From assembly GCF_009796285.1 (NCBI RefSeq), contig NZ_CP047020.1, positions 8,618,001-8,682,000 on the forward strand: a stretch of DNA of 64,000 bases. The letters are read 5' to 3'. The position numbers were made by a program, and so were the translations under genes. The notes beneath the pieces are model-generated. The model was not told the DNA's origin. It did no database searches and was given only the letters and a program-made list of their open reading frames with translations. Source of the DNA: Streptomyces broussonetiae. Its GTDB lineage: Bacteria > Actinomycetota > Actinomycetes > Streptomycetales > Streptomycetaceae. Position 1 is the first letter of the stretch; every line of letters begins with the position of its first letter. Positions 44,090-52,830 of the stretch are shown here, piece by piece.

Positions 44090-45061
44090 ATGAACCTCCT
44101 GGTCACCGGCGCCGCCGGCTTCGTCGGCTCCCACTACGTCCGTACGCTGCTCGCCGACACCTCGCCCGACGCGCCCCGCATCACCGTGCTGGACAAGCTC
44201 ACCTACGCCGGCACCCTCGCCAACCTGCCGGCCGGTCACCCCCGGCTGGACTTCGTGCACGGCGACATCTGTGACGCCGCCCTGGTCGACAAGCTGATGG
44301 CGGACGCCGACCAGGTGGTGCACTTCGCCGCCGAGTCGCATGTCGACCGGTCGATCGCGGCGGCCGGCGCCTTCGTACGCACCAACGTCCTGGGCACCCA
44401 GACCCTGCTGGACGCGGCCCTCAGGCACGGCACGGGCCCGTTCGTGCACATCTCCACCGACGAGGTCTACGGCTCGATCGACACCGGCTCCTGGACGGAG
44501 GAGCACCCGCTCGACCCCTCCTCGCCCTACTCCGCCTCCAAGGCCTCCGCCGACCTGCTGGCCCTGGCCTGCCACCGCACCCACGGCCTGGACGTCCGTA
44601 TCACCCGCTCTTCCAACACCTACGGTCCGCACCAGTTCCCCGAGAAGGTGATCCCGCTCTTCGTCACCAACCTCCTCGACGGACTGACCGTTCCGTTCTA
44701 CGGCGACGGGCGCAACGTCCGCGACTGGCTGCACGTCGACGACCACTGCCGGGGCGTCGAGCTGGTACGCACCAAGGGCCGTCCCGGCGAGGTCTACAAC
44801 CTCGGCGGCGGCACCGAGCTGAGCAACAGGGAGCTGACCGGCCTGCTCCTCGAGGCGTGCGGTGCGGGCTGGGACCGGGTGGCCCACGTCGCCGACCGCA
44901 AGGGTCATGACCTGCGCTACTCGGTCGATTGGAGCAAGGCCCGCGACGAACTCGGCTACCGCCCGCACCGTGACTTCACCGCGGGACCCGGCGGGACCGT
45001 CGCCTGGTACCGAGAGCACCGCGCCTGGTGGGAGCCGCTCAAGCGGCGCGGCGCACGGTGA
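44090..45061 (+). CDS. rfbB: dTDP-glucose 4,6-dehydratase
   Basis: A 323-residue extended short-chain dehydrogenase that converts dTDP-glucose to dTDP-4-keto-6-deoxyglucose, the entry to deoxysugars. NAD binding: VTGAAGFVGSHYV at the N-terminus. Catalysis: the STDEVYG motif supplies Thr-Asp-Glu, and YSASK supplies Tyr and Lys. RSSNTYGPHQFPEKVIPLF is also typical. No thymidylyltransferase or other deoxysugar gene adjoins it; the nearest glycosyltransferase gene is 13 kb away. ATG 44090. Confidence 0.95.
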   Translation: MNLLVTGAAGFVGSHYVRTLLADTSPDAPRITVLDKLTYAGTLANLPAGHPRLDFVHGDICDAALVDKLMADADQVVHFAAESHVDRSIAAAGAFVRTNVLGTQTLLDAALRHGTGPFVHISTDEVYGSIDTGSWTEEHPLDPSSPYSASKASADLLALACHRTHGLDVRITRSSNTYGPHQFPEKVIPLFVTNLLDGLTVPFYGDGRNVRDWLHVDDHCRGVELVRTKGRPGEVYNLGGGTELSNRELTGLLLEACGAGWDRVAHVADRKGHDLRYSVDWSKARDELGYRPHRDFTAGPGGTVAWYREHRAWWEPLKRRGAR

Positions 45062-45102
45062 CAGTGCCTGGGCGGCACCGAACCGGCCGCCGCCCTGCAC
45101 GA

Positions 45103-45140
45103 GGCACTGCCCCACGTCCGCAGGGACATGGGGCAGTGCC
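45103..45140. terminator. Bidirectional terminator
   Basis: A perfect 12-bp stem GGCACTGCCCCA/TGGGGCAGTGCC with a 14-base loop, between the convergent dehydratase and isochorismatase genes. Confidence 0.88.
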
Positions 45141-45178
45141 GTCGAGACGTGTGCCGGCGCGCGCCGACCGGACGGATG

Positions 45179-45763
45179 TCAGGCGTGGGTCTTGGCCAGC
45201 AGTTCCAGGATCTCGGCGGTGGTGCCGCTCTCGCCGAGCCGCGGGAAGATCCGCTCGACGCTGTTGGCGTGCGCCTCGGCGTCGGCGTCGGCCATCGCGT
45301 CGGTCGCCAGGGTGACGTGGTAGCCGTGGGCGTAGGCGTCCCGGGCGGTGGACTCCACGCCGATGCTGGTGGCGATGCCCGTCAGCACGATCTGGGTGAT
45401 GCCGCGGCGGCGCAGCTGGACGTCCAGGTCGGTGCCGTGGAAGGCGCTCCAGTTGTGCTTCGTGACGTGGATGTCGCCGGGGTGGCCGGAGAGTTCGTCG
45501 ACGACGATGTCCCAGCCCTCGGGGAAGGCGAGGCCGCGGGCCGTGCGCTCGGTGCGGCCGGGCACCACGTCCCCGCCGTCGGCGGCGAAGGAGACGCGGA
45601 CCAGGACGACCGGCAGGTTGCTGGCGCGGAAGGCGTCGGCGAGTTCCACCGTGCGCGCCACCACCTCGGGGCCGGCGTACGGCTGGGTGGGCATGGCCGC
45701 GATGCCGTTCTGCAGGTCGATCGCGACGAGGGCGGTACGGGGGTCGAGCGTGGTGAGCGACAT
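45179..45763 (-). CDS. Isochorismatase-family hydrolase
   Basis: A 194-residue cysteine-hydrolase-fold protein. The catalytic Asp lies in TALVAIDLQNGI, the Lys in VTKHNWSAFHGTDLD, and the cis-peptide region in IVLTGIATSIGVESTARDA. In this last motif the usual catalytic cysteine position (V..C.E/D in nicotinamidases) reads SIGVES, so the nucleophile may be missing, as in isochorismatase itself. It is the last gene of a marR-MFS-hydrolase operon and may destroy or modify the compound that the operon responds to. Confidence 0.88.
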   Translation of the reverse strand: MSLTTLDPRTALVAIDLQNGIAAMPTQPYAGPEVVARTVELADAFRASNLPVVLVRVSFAADGGDVVPGRTERTARGLAFPEGWDIVVDELSGHPGDIHVTKHNWSAFHGTDLDVQLRRRGITQIVLTGIATSIGVESTARDAYAHGYHVTLATDAMADADAEAHANSVERIFPRLGESGTTAEILELLAKTHA

Positions 45764-45770
45764 GAGTCGG

Positions 45771-47177
45771 TCAGGCCTTTCCAGGGGTGGTGGTACGTGC
45801 GGGGGTGAGCCGGCCGAGGGAACGGTCGGGCAACGTCGTCGCCAGCAACAGGGCGGAGCCGGCGAGCATGAACAGGGCCAGGCCGTGCAGCCCGGCCGTG
45901 TCGGCGCGGTGCGGGTAGAACGCCGCGGTGGCGGCGGACGCGCCCAGCGCACCGAGGTACATGAAGGTCCGCAGCAGCCCGGCCGCGGAGGCGATCCGTT
46001 CCGGATCGGCCTGCCGGTACAGGGCGTTCTGCGTGGCCAGGCCGATGAGCCCCTGCGGGACGCCGAGCACCGTGCCCACCGCGAGCAGCAGCCACAGCGG
46101 ACTGTCGGCGCGCACGAGCAGCAGCAAGGCGCAGCCCGCGACCTGCAGCACGGAGCCGATGAGCAGTTTGGCCCGGATGGCCTCCCGGCGCCCGGTGAGC
46201 GTGGACACGATCAGCGCGGACACCGACAGCGGCAGCAGCATGAGCCCGGCCGTGGAGGCGCCGAGCCCGCGGCCCTGCTCCAGCCACTGCGTGTAGCCGT
46301 ACATGAAGGCGTAGGAGGTGGTGTAGGCGAGCACCTGGCGCAGATAGGTCGTGAGCAGCGGGCCGTTCCCGCCGAGGACCCGCAGGTCGACGAACGGGTC
46401 CGGCACCCGCAGCTCGCGCCTGCCGAAACCGGCGGCGGCGAGGACCGACAGCACCGGCAGGTACCAGTGGTCGACGCGCGGGTTCATCAGGAACAGCATC
46501 AGCGCGATCAGCAGCAGGGCGAACAGCACCATGCCGGGTACGTCCACGCCGCGCCGCCGGGTCTCGGACCGGGGCAGCCGCAGCATGCCGAGCACCAGGC
46601 AGGCCGCCGACAGCGGCACGTTGACCGTGAACACGGCACGCCAGCCGCCCACGCCGATCAGCAGGCCGCCGAGCGCGGGCCCGACGACGGAGACCGTCTG
46701 GTTGGCGACGGCCAGCGCGGTCAGCACACCCGCAGGGCTGTCCTGCCCGGTGCGTTCGGCCTCGCTGCGGGTCAGCCGCATGGCCGCCGGGTATGCCGCC
46801 GACGTCCCGAAGCCCAGCAGCACCCGCGCCGCGATCAGTGCGCCCAGCGAGGGCGCGAGCGCGCCGAGCAGACCGGCGATGCCGACCAGCGCCGTACCGC
46901 AGAGATAGAGCCTGCGCGGGCCGTACATGTCCACCAGGCGGCCGATGACGGGCTGCCCGACGGCCGTGGCCAGATACAGCGCCGATACCAGCCAGACGGT
47001 CTCGGCGGGCGGGGCCCCGAAGGCGACGCCGATCGGCACCAGGGCCACGGCGATCATCGAGGAGTTGATGGGGTTGAGGACCGAGCCGACGAGCATCGGC
47101 GGGATCAGCCGGCGGTCGAATCCGGCAGGGGCGGGGCGACCGGGCTGTTCGGTGTGTGCGCCGAGCCTCGGTATCAC
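45771..47177 (-). CDS. MFS transporter
   Basis: A 468-residue efflux protein with about 14 hydrophobic segments. SVLNPINSSMIAVALVPIG is helix 1 and GRLVDMYGPRRLYLCG the loop-2 motif of drug exporters. GTG 47177 overlaps the TGA of the upstream marR gene, so the operon is translationally coupled. It probably exports a toxic compound that the MarR protein senses. Confidence 0.9.
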   Translation of the reverse strand: MIPRLGAHTEQPGRPAPAGFDRRLIPPMLVGSVLNPINSSMIAVALVPIGVAFGAPPAETVWLVSALYLATAVGQPVIGRLVDMYGPRRLYLCGTALVGIAGLLGALAPSLGALIAARVLLGFGTSAAYPAAMRLTRSEAERTGQDSPAGVLTALAVANQTVSVVGPALGGLLIGVGGWRAVFTVNVPLSAACLVLGMLRLPRSETRRRGVDVPGMVLFALLLIALMLFLMNPRVDHWYLPVLSVLAAAGFGRRELRVPDPFVDLRVLGGNGPLLTTYLRQVLAYTTSYAFMYGYTQWLEQGRGLGASTAGLMLLPLSVSALIVSTLTGRREAIRAKLLIGSVLQVAGCALLLLVRADSPLWLLLAVGTVLGVPQGLIGLATQNALYRQADPERIASAAGLLRTFMYLGALGASAATAAFYPHRADTAGLHGLALFMLAGSALLLATTLPDRSLGRLTPARTTTPGKA

Positions 47178-47611
47178 GGGCGCGACAGCCGTTCCATCAG
47201 CTCGAGCGCCTGCAGGACGGTCTGCCGCTCCTCCTCGCTGTAGCGGTCCTGGAAGGCGCGGGCCAGCCACTCCTCGCGGACCTGCCGGTTGCCCTCGATC
47301 CGGGCTCGCCCGGCGTCCGTCAGGGTGACCAGCTGGCGTCGGCCGTCGTCCGGGTCCGGGGCGCGCCGGATCAGGCCGTGCTGGTCCAGGGCGGCCAGCG
47401 TGGTCGCCATCGACTGCGGGCGCACGCCCTCGGCGGCGGCGAGGGCGCTGGCCGTGGCGGCGCCGTGCTTGCCGACCAGGGTGAGCGCCGACTCCTGCGA
47501 CGGGCTGAGGTCGGTGTTCTGCGCGACCTCGCGTATACGACGCCGCAGCCTGCTGAACACCACGCGCAGGTCGCGCGCGGCGCGGGCGGCGGAGTCGGAG
47601 ATGTCAGCCAT
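47174..47611 (-). CDS. MarR-family transcriptional regulator
   Basis: A 145-residue winged-helix repressor: dimerisation helix (residues 5-35), DNA-binding domain with TDLSPSQESALTLVGKHG, the recognition helix region VRPQSMATTLAALDQHGLI, and the wing RAPDPDDGRRQLVTLTDAG. It most likely represses its own operon from the palindrome 34 bp upstream. ATG 47611 has only a weak ribosome site. Confidence 0.93.
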   Translation of the reverse strand: MADISDSAARAARDLRVVFSRLRRRIREVAQNTDLSPSQESALTLVGKHGAATASALAAAEGVRPQSMATTLAALDQHGLIRRAPDPDDGRRQLVTLTDAGRARIEGNRQVREEWLARAFQDRYSEEERQTVLQALELMERLSRP

Positions 47612-47644
47612 GCCCCACAGCCTAGACTGGACAGGTAAAACTGC

Positions 47645-47666
47645 GCAACTCAAACTGTTCAGTTGC
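47645..47666. promoter_or_regulatory. Palindromic operator for the MarR regulator
   Basis: GCAACT (47645-47650) and AGTTGC (47661-47666) around a 10-base AT-rich centre, in the divergent region between marR and the phosphoesterase gene, 34 bp upstream of the marR start. The size and symmetry fit a MarR dimer site. Confidence 0.7.
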
Positions 47667-47719
47667 ATCTGACTATTTTCGGGAACCCGCCCGCCCGCCG
47701 TCTCGGCTAGGTTGGCGGT

Positions 47720-48220
47720 GTGCGTCTGCTGTTGGTGTCCGACACCCACCTGCCCAAGCGCGCCAAGCGCCTCCCGGAGCAGCTGCTGGCCGAACTCCCG
47801 CACGCGGACGTGGTGTTCCACGCCGGCGACTGGGTCGACACCGCCACCCTGGACCTGCTCCGGAGCAGAAGCCGCCGGCTGATCGGGGTCTACGGCAACA
47901 ACGACGGCCCCGCGCTGCGTGCCCGGCTGCCCGAAGTGGCGTACGCGGAGCTGGACGGCCTGCGCTTCGCCGTCGTGCACGAGACCGGCCCCGCCCAGGG
48001 GCGCGAGGCCCGCTGCGCCGCCCGCTTCCCCGATCTCGACGTCCTGGTCTTCGGGCACAGCCACATCCCCTGGGACACCACCACCCCGACCGGCCTGCGG
48101 CTGCTCAACCCCGGCTCCCCGACCGACCGGCGCCGCCGGCCCCACTGCACCTACCTCACCGCCACGCTCGCCGACGGCGCGCTCACCGACGTGACCCTGC
48201 ACCGGCTGCCGGAGCGGTAG
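47720..48220 (+). CDS. YfcE/MJ0936-type metallophosphoesterase
   Basis: A 166-residue calcineurin-like phosphoesterase. The metal-binding motifs are in order: VSDTHLP, HAGDW, GVYGNND and VFGHSHIP. It hydrolyses phosphodiesters; the physiological substrate is unknown. GTG 47720 is the start and no clear ribosome site is seen. Some arginine-rich sequence (TDRRRRPH) follows the GSP motif. Confidence 0.92.
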   Translation: MRLLLVSDTHLPKRAKRLPEQLLAELPHADVVFHAGDWVDTATLDLLRSRSRRLIGVYGNNDGPALRARLPEVAYAELDGLRFAVVHETGPAQGREARCAARFPDLDVLVFGHSHIPWDTTTPTGLRLLNPGSPTDRRRRPHCTYLTATLADGALTDVTLHRLPER

Positions 48221-48408
48221 CGAGCCGGACGCGACGGCCGTGCCCGGGCGGCCTGCGCGACGGTCCTGTGGGGCGGTCGTGCCCGGCGGCCCGGGGCGCG
48301 CGGCGGCATCACCCTCGAGGTGCCCCGGCGGCCGGCGCGGTCGGCTCTGGGCGAGCTGGTCTGCCGGCCGGCTCCTTGACGTGCTGCTTCCGGGCGTGTC
48401 GCGATTTG

Positions 48409-49512
48409 TCAGGCGGCCGGAGGGTGGATGGCTCCGGCGGTGCTGGTCAGGGGCGTGCCGCTGCCGCCCCAGCGCAGGGCGACGATTTCGGCGGCGACGG
48501 AGACGGCGACTTCCTCGGGGGTGCGGGCGCCGAGGTCGAGGCCGAGCGGCGAGCGCAGCCGGGACAGCTCGGCCTCGCTCAGCCCGGCCTCCCTGAGCCG
48601 TGCGCGCCGCTCCCCGTGGGTCTTCCGGCTGCCCATCGCCCCGATGTAGGCGGCCGGCCGGCGCAGGGCTTCCTCAAGAAGCGGTACGTCGAACTTGGGG
48701 TCGTGGGTCAGGACGCAGATCACCGTGCGCTCGTCGGTCTCGGTGCCGGCGAGATAGCGGTGCGGCCACTCGGCGATCACCTCGACGGCGGCAGGGAAGC
48801 GCTTGGGCGTGGCGAAGACCGGGCGGGCGTCGCACACGGTGACCCGGTAGCCGAGGAAGTCGCCGATGCGGGCCACCGCAGCCGCGTAGTCGATCGCGCC
48901 GAACACCAGCATGCGCGGCGGTGGCGCGAACGACTGGAGGAACACGGTGACGGCGTCCTCACGGCGTTCCCCGTGCGGCCCGTAGTGACGCAACAGCGAG
49001 GCCCCGAGGGCGAGTTCGCCGCGCGCATCGGCGGTGGCGGCGACATCCAGGCCGGTCGTGCCGAGTGTGCCGTGCGCCCGGTCCGGCCAGACGGCGAGGC
49101 TTGCGCCGCGCGGCGCCGGCCCGTCCACCACCGTCGTCACGGTCACCGGCTCGCCCGCGGCGACGGAGGCGGCGACCGCGCCGAACGCCGGGTCCGTATC
49201 GGGGGTCACCGGCCGTACCAGCAGGGTGATCTCGCCGCCGCAGGTGAGGCCGACCGCGAAGGCGTCCGCGTCGCTGTACCCGAACGACTCCAGCCGCGCC
49301 TCGCCGCTCGCCACGACCTCCCGTGCCAGTTCGAACACCGCTCCCTCCACACAGCCCCCGGAGACACTCCCCACCACCTCGTCGTCCGGCCCCACGGCCA
49401 TGGCGGCACCGGGCCCCCGCGGCGCGCTGCGGCTGACCGCGACGACCGTGGCCAGACCGAACGGCGCCCCGTCCGCGTGCCAGCGCGCCAGCGCCGGCAG
49501 AATCTCACGCAC
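48409..49512 (-). CDS. xdhC: XdhC-family molybdenum hydroxylase maturation protein
   Basis: A 367-residue XdhC/CoxI protein: an N-terminal domain with SAPRGPGAAMAVGPDDEVVGSVSGGCVEGAV (about 25-65) and a C-terminal Rossmann domain (about 195-345, with VFGAIDYAAAVA, THDPKFDVPLLEEAL and YIGAMGSRKTH). It binds and sulfurates molybdenum cofactor for xanthine dehydrogenase-type enzymes. GTG 49512 has GAGAGGAG upstream. Its only recognisable partner is the broken Fe-S subunit at 50085-50418. The 570 bp between them hold no gene I can support. Confidence 0.93.
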   Translation of the reverse strand: MREILPALARWHADGAPFGLATVVAVSRSAPRGPGAAMAVGPDDEVVGSVSGGCVEGAVFELAREVVASGEARLESFGYSDADAFAVGLTCGGEITLLVRPVTPDTDPAFGAVAASVAAGEPVTVTTVVDGPAPRGASLAVWPDRAHGTLGTTGLDVAATADARGELALGASLLRHYGPHGERREDAVTVFLQSFAPPPRMLVFGAIDYAAAVARIGDFLGYRVTVCDARPVFATPKRFPAAVEVIAEWPHRYLAGTETDERTVICVLTHDPKFDVPLLEEALRRPAAYIGAMGSRKTHGERRARLREAGLSEAELSRLRSPLGLDLGARTPEEVAVSVAAEIVALRWGGSGTPLTSTAGAIHPPAA

Positions 49513-50084
49513 GATCCACTCCTCTCACCGGGTCTTCTCCCCGTACGCGGCCCGCTCCTCTTGCCGGTTCCATACCGGTCACCGGACCGCACCAGTCACC
49601 GAGGCCGTGCCGGCCGTGGGATTTGGGCGGGACGTTGTATCCGTGCCGCTCACGGGGCCCGGACCGGCCGCCGGGCCCGCGCCGGTCGTCGGCGTCGGTC
49701 GGTCCGCGGGGCGGGGCCGGTCCCCGGCGCCATGCAGGTCCCCGGGGCCCGCACGGCTCGCCGGGGCCGCTCCGTCATCCACGCCGCGCACCGCCGTCGT
49801 CGGCCGCTCAGGAGGCGTCGGGCTGTGGCCCGTGACGAAGGCGGCCACGCCGGCGGCCTGCCGCCTGGGCGCTGCGCACTGCAGTGCCGCTGCCATGCCG
49901 GCGGTCGGCGGCGGGTAACAGGGCTGGGCCTTACGGGGATTCACCCGGACAACCTGGTGCGCGAGGGCGTGCAGCCGACGCGTCTGCCGCCCGGGCGGCT
50001 CGACGGCCGCCATCGCCAAGTCGGGACCCTGCCGGGCGAGTTCGCGCGGAACCCGGGGCGGTCGGGTGCCGGTGGTGAACACCG

Positions 50085-50418
50085 AGGCAGAGGCTGCCCT
50101 GCAGCGCCTGGCGGATCCTGTCCGCGGCGGGGCGCGGATCCCCGCGCAGCGGATCGTGCGCCGCCATGATCGGGCCGGGGGTGCGGCAGCCGCACCGCAG
50201 GGCGTGCCGCCCGTGGGACGCCCGCTGCAGCGCCGTCCGGGCGCCGCCCCGGGCGAGCCCTTCGCGCGTGGTCGCCCCGCACCTGTCGGCCTGGGTGGCG
50301 AGCACCGGGCAGCAGCTCTTCACGCTTCCTCCGTCCAGGTCGACCGTGCATGCGCCGCAGCGGGCTCCACGTCGTCCTCGTCCGTCGTGCCGTCCACATG
50401 CACCGAGAGGTGCCGCAT
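50085..50418 (-). pseudogene. Degenerate 2Fe-2S subunit of a xanthine dehydrogenase-type enzyme
   Basis: An ATG at 50418 with a GGAGGG site starts VHVDGTTDED in one frame. After a deletion and frameshift the similarity resumes in another frame with CGACTVDLDG (second half of the ferredoxin loop), RCGCRTPGPIMAAHD (in place of QCGFCTPG) and DPRPAADRIRQALQGSLC (in place of the LSGNLCRC region). The first cysteine cluster and the final cysteines are lost. A decayed coxS/xdhA-like gene, in keeping with the lone xdhC downstream. Confidence 0.75.
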
Positions 50419-50468
50419 ATGCCCTCCACCCATGGGGGAGGGGGTGGAAAGCGATCATTGGTGATGCA

Positions 50469-50483
50469 GGTCACATTATGACC
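50469..50483. promoter_or_regulatory. Palindrome GGTCACATTATGACC
   Basis: A 15-bp site with 5-bp perfect half-sites (GGTCA/TGACC) around an AT-rich centre, in the divergent region between the decayed Fe-S gene and the otrA-like gene. It looks like an operator for one of the two. Confidence 0.5.
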
Positions 50484-50601
50484 CTGCCCCGGTCGTGGTG
50501 AACGCTGCACGGGGGCTTTCGTTGAGCGTTAATCCATTGCCGTGGGGTCCCGGAGTCTGCTGCACTGCGCGGGATCCGTCGTCACCCGGAGAGGACCAGC
50601 G

Positions 50602-50712
50602 ATGCGCGCTGCGTGCATGTCACCCGAGGAAGGAATCCACCCCATGCCTAAGGACATCACGCTCAGTGCATCTGCTCAATCTCGGAATTCTCGCGCATGT
50701 CGACGCCGGTAA
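50602..50712 (+). other. Upstream reading frame overlapping the otrA-like start
   Basis: A short open frame of 36 codons starts at ATG 50602 (after GGAGAGGA) and contains an internal in-frame ATG at 50644 (after GGAAGGA). It ends with TAA at 50710-50712, 44 bases inside the otrA-like gene and in a different frame. The C-terminus is Arg-rich (ACRRR). Its good ribosome sites and overlap suggest a leader peptide that controls translation of the resistance gene; this is inference. Confidence 0.5.
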
Positions 50713-52765
50713 GACCAGCCTGACCGAACGGCTGCTGCACACGGCCGGGGTCATCGACGAGGTCGGCAGCGTCGACGACGGAAACACCCGGACCGACACC
50801 CTCGCGCTGGAACGCCGGCGCGGCATCACGATCAAGTCCGCCGTCGTGTCGTTCCCGCTCGACGGCGTCACCGTCAACCTCATCGACACCCCCGGTCATC
50901 CGGACTTCATCGCCGAGGTCGAGCGTGTGCTCGGCATCCTCGACGGCGCCGTTCTGGTCGTCTCTGCCGTCGAGGGGGTGCAGGCACAGACCAGGGTGCT
51001 GATGCGCACCCTGCGCCGACTGGGCATCCCCGCCCTGATCTTCGTCAACAAGATCGACCGGCGCGGCGCGAACGGCCCCGCCGTGCTCGAGCAGATGGCG
51101 CGCAGGCTGGCCGTACCGCTGGTCCCGATGGGCAGCCCCGCCTCGCCCGGCACCCGCGCCGCCCGCTTCGAGCCCGGCCTCGGCCCGGCCGTCCCCGAGG
51201 TGCTCGCCGACCACGACGACGACCTGCTCGCCGCCTATCTCGACCGGGGGATCCCCGACAGTCGCCTGTACGCGGCTGTCGCAGCCCAGGCCCGGCGGTC
51301 CCTGGTCCACCCCGTGTACTTCGGCTCCGCCGTCACGGGGGCGGGCGTACCCGAACTGGTCGCCGGTATCGAACAACTGCTGCCCGCTGCCGGCGGCGAC
51401 CCCGCCGGGCCCCTGTCGGCCTCGGTCTTCAAGGTCGAACGGGGTCCGGCGGGGGAGAAGGTGGCCTACGCGCGCATCTTCTCGGGCACCCTGCGTGTCC
51501 GTGACCGGATCCCGTTCGGAAGCGGCGGCGACGGGGGCGACCTCGCCGGTGTGCGTGCCCGGGGCGGGGCCGTCGACAGCCCCGCGGGAGGCGGCCGGAC
51601 CACCGGTGCCCGGGCGGCCGGCCGGGCCCGCGACGGCCGCCCCGAGGGACGTGTCACCGCGCTCAGCGTCTTCGAGGGGGCCGGCGACGCCCGGCGGGAG
51701 AGTGCCGGTGCCGGGCGGATCGTCAAGATCTGGGGGCTCGGCGGCATCCGGATCGGTGACGCGCTCGGCCTGCCGGGACGGGCGCATGAGCACCATTTCG
51801 CGCCGCCCACCCTGGAGACCGTTGTCGTCCCCGGCCCCGGTGCGGACCGGCGCTCCCTGCACCTGGCGCTCACCCAGCTCGCCGAACAGGATCCGCTGAT
51901 CGGCGTCCGCCACGACGAACTGCGCGGGCAGACCTCCGTCTCGCTCTACGGCGAGGTGCAGAAGGAGGTCGTCCAGGCCACCCTCGCCGAGGAGTACGGC
52001 CTGGACGTCGCCTTCCGCGAGACGACGACCCTGTGCATCGAGCGGCCGGCCGGCACCGGACGCGCCGTGGAGTTCAACAGGCAGGACCCCAACCCGTTCC
52101 TCGCCACCGTGGGCCTGCGGGTCGAGCCCGCATCGCCCGGCGCGGGCGTGGCGTTCCGGCTGGAGGTGGAGCTGGGCGCGATGCCGTACGCCTTCTTCAG
52201 AGCCGTCGAGGACACCGTCCGCGAGACGCTCGGCCAGGGCCTGCACGGCTGGCGGATCCCCGACTGCACGGTGACCATGACCCATTGCGGGTACTCGCCC
52301 CGGCAGAGCCACGCCCACCAGGGCTTCGACAAGAGCATGTCGAGCACCGGGTACGACTTCCGGGGCTTGACCCCGCTGGTCCTGACCGAGGCGCTGCGCC
52401 GGGCGGGGACGGTCGTGCACGAACCGGTGCACCGCTTCCGGCTCGAGGCCCCCGCCGACACGCTGGGCGCGCTGCTGCCGGTGCTCGCGAGGCTGGGCGC
52501 CGTACCGGAGGCCACCGGTGCGCTCGCGGCCGGGGCCGTACTGGAGGGCACGGTGCCGGCCGCCCGGGTGCACGAGCTGGAGCAGCGCCTGCCCGGGCTC
52601 ACCCGGGGCGAGGGCGAGCTGGAGACGGCGTTCGACCACTACGCACCGGTCGCCCGGGGCGCCGTCCCCGAACGGCCGCGCACCGACCACAACCCGCTCC
52701 ACCGCAAGGAGTACCTGCTGAACGTGATGCGCAGGACCGGTGACGGGGCACCGCGTGCTGACTGA
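50666..52765 (+). CDS. otrA: OtrA/TetM-like ribosomal protection GTPase
   Basis: A 699-residue EF-G-like translational GTPase resembling Streptomyces OtrA. G motifs: AHVDAGKTS (G1), DTPGHPDF (G3), NKID (G4). The domain II-V layout is kept, with GEVQKEVVQATLAEEYGLDV and the C-terminal HELEQRLPGLTRGEGELE and NPLHRKEYLL. Such proteins remove tetracyclines from the ribosome. Unusual is a Gly/Ala/Arg-rich insertion in domain II (about residues 292-332). GTG 50666, with AAGGA 10 bases upstream, starts at the conserved HLLNLGILAHVDAGK. An overlapping upstream reading frame may regulate it. Confidence 0.9.
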   Translation: MHLLNLGILAHVDAGKTSLTERLLHTAGVIDEVGSVDDGNTRTDTLALERRRGITIKSAVVSFPLDGVTVNLIDTPGHPDFIAEVERVLGILDGAVLVVSAVEGVQAQTRVLMRTLRRLGIPALIFVNKIDRRGANGPAVLEQMARRLAVPLVPMGSPASPGTRAARFEPGLGPAVPEVLADHDDDLLAAYLDRGIPDSRLYAAVAAQARRSLVHPVYFGSAVTGAGVPELVAGIEQLLPAAGGDPAGPLSASVFKVERGPAGEKVAYARIFSGTLRVRDRIPFGSGGDGGDLAGVRARGGAVDSPAGGGRTTGARAAGRARDGRPEGRVTALSVFEGAGDARRESAGAGRIVKIWGLGGIRIGDALGLPGRAHEHHFAPPTLETVVVPGPGADRRSLHLALTQLAEQDPLIGVRHDELRGQTSVSLYGEVQKEVVQATLAEEYGLDVAFRETTTLCIERPAGTGRAVEFNRQDPNPFLATVGLRVEPASPGAGVAFRLEVELGAMPYAFFRAVEDTVRETLGQGLHGWRIPDCTVTMTHCGYSPRQSHAHQGFDKSMSSTGYDFRGLTPLVLTEALRRAGTVVHEPVHRFRLEAPADTLGALLPVLARLGAVPEATGALAAGAVLEGTVPAARVHELEQRLPGLTRGEGELETAFDHYAPVARGAVPERPRTDHNPLHRKEYLLNVMRRTGDGAPRAD

Positions 52766-52772
52766 TGGTCAA

Positions 52773-52788
52773 CTTACTTGTGAGTCAG
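52773..52788. promoter_or_regulatory. Putative TetR operator upstream of the GH5 gene
   Basis: CTTACTTGTGAGTCAG: half-sites CTTACT and AGTcAG around 4 bases, one mismatch from a perfect palindrome. The same half-sites form a perfect palindrome at 56101-56116 beside the TetR gene. It lies 43 bp before the GH5 start, next to a TTGACG-like -35. Confidence 0.65.
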
Positions 52789-52830
52789 GTGGTATTGACG
52801 CTGCCCGGACCGCGTCGGACTGTGGTGTAC

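Noticed and set aside
45179..47611. Interpretation of the isochorismatase gene as part of siderophore or phenazine synthesis
   Set aside because: No isochorismate synthase or other pathway gene is near; the operon context (marR, MFS) points to detoxification.
49520..50080. Open frames in the stretch between xdhC and the Fe-S remnant
   Set aside because: They are Pro/Gly/Ala/Arg-rich, lack motifs and ribosome sites and look like non-coding GC-rich DNA.
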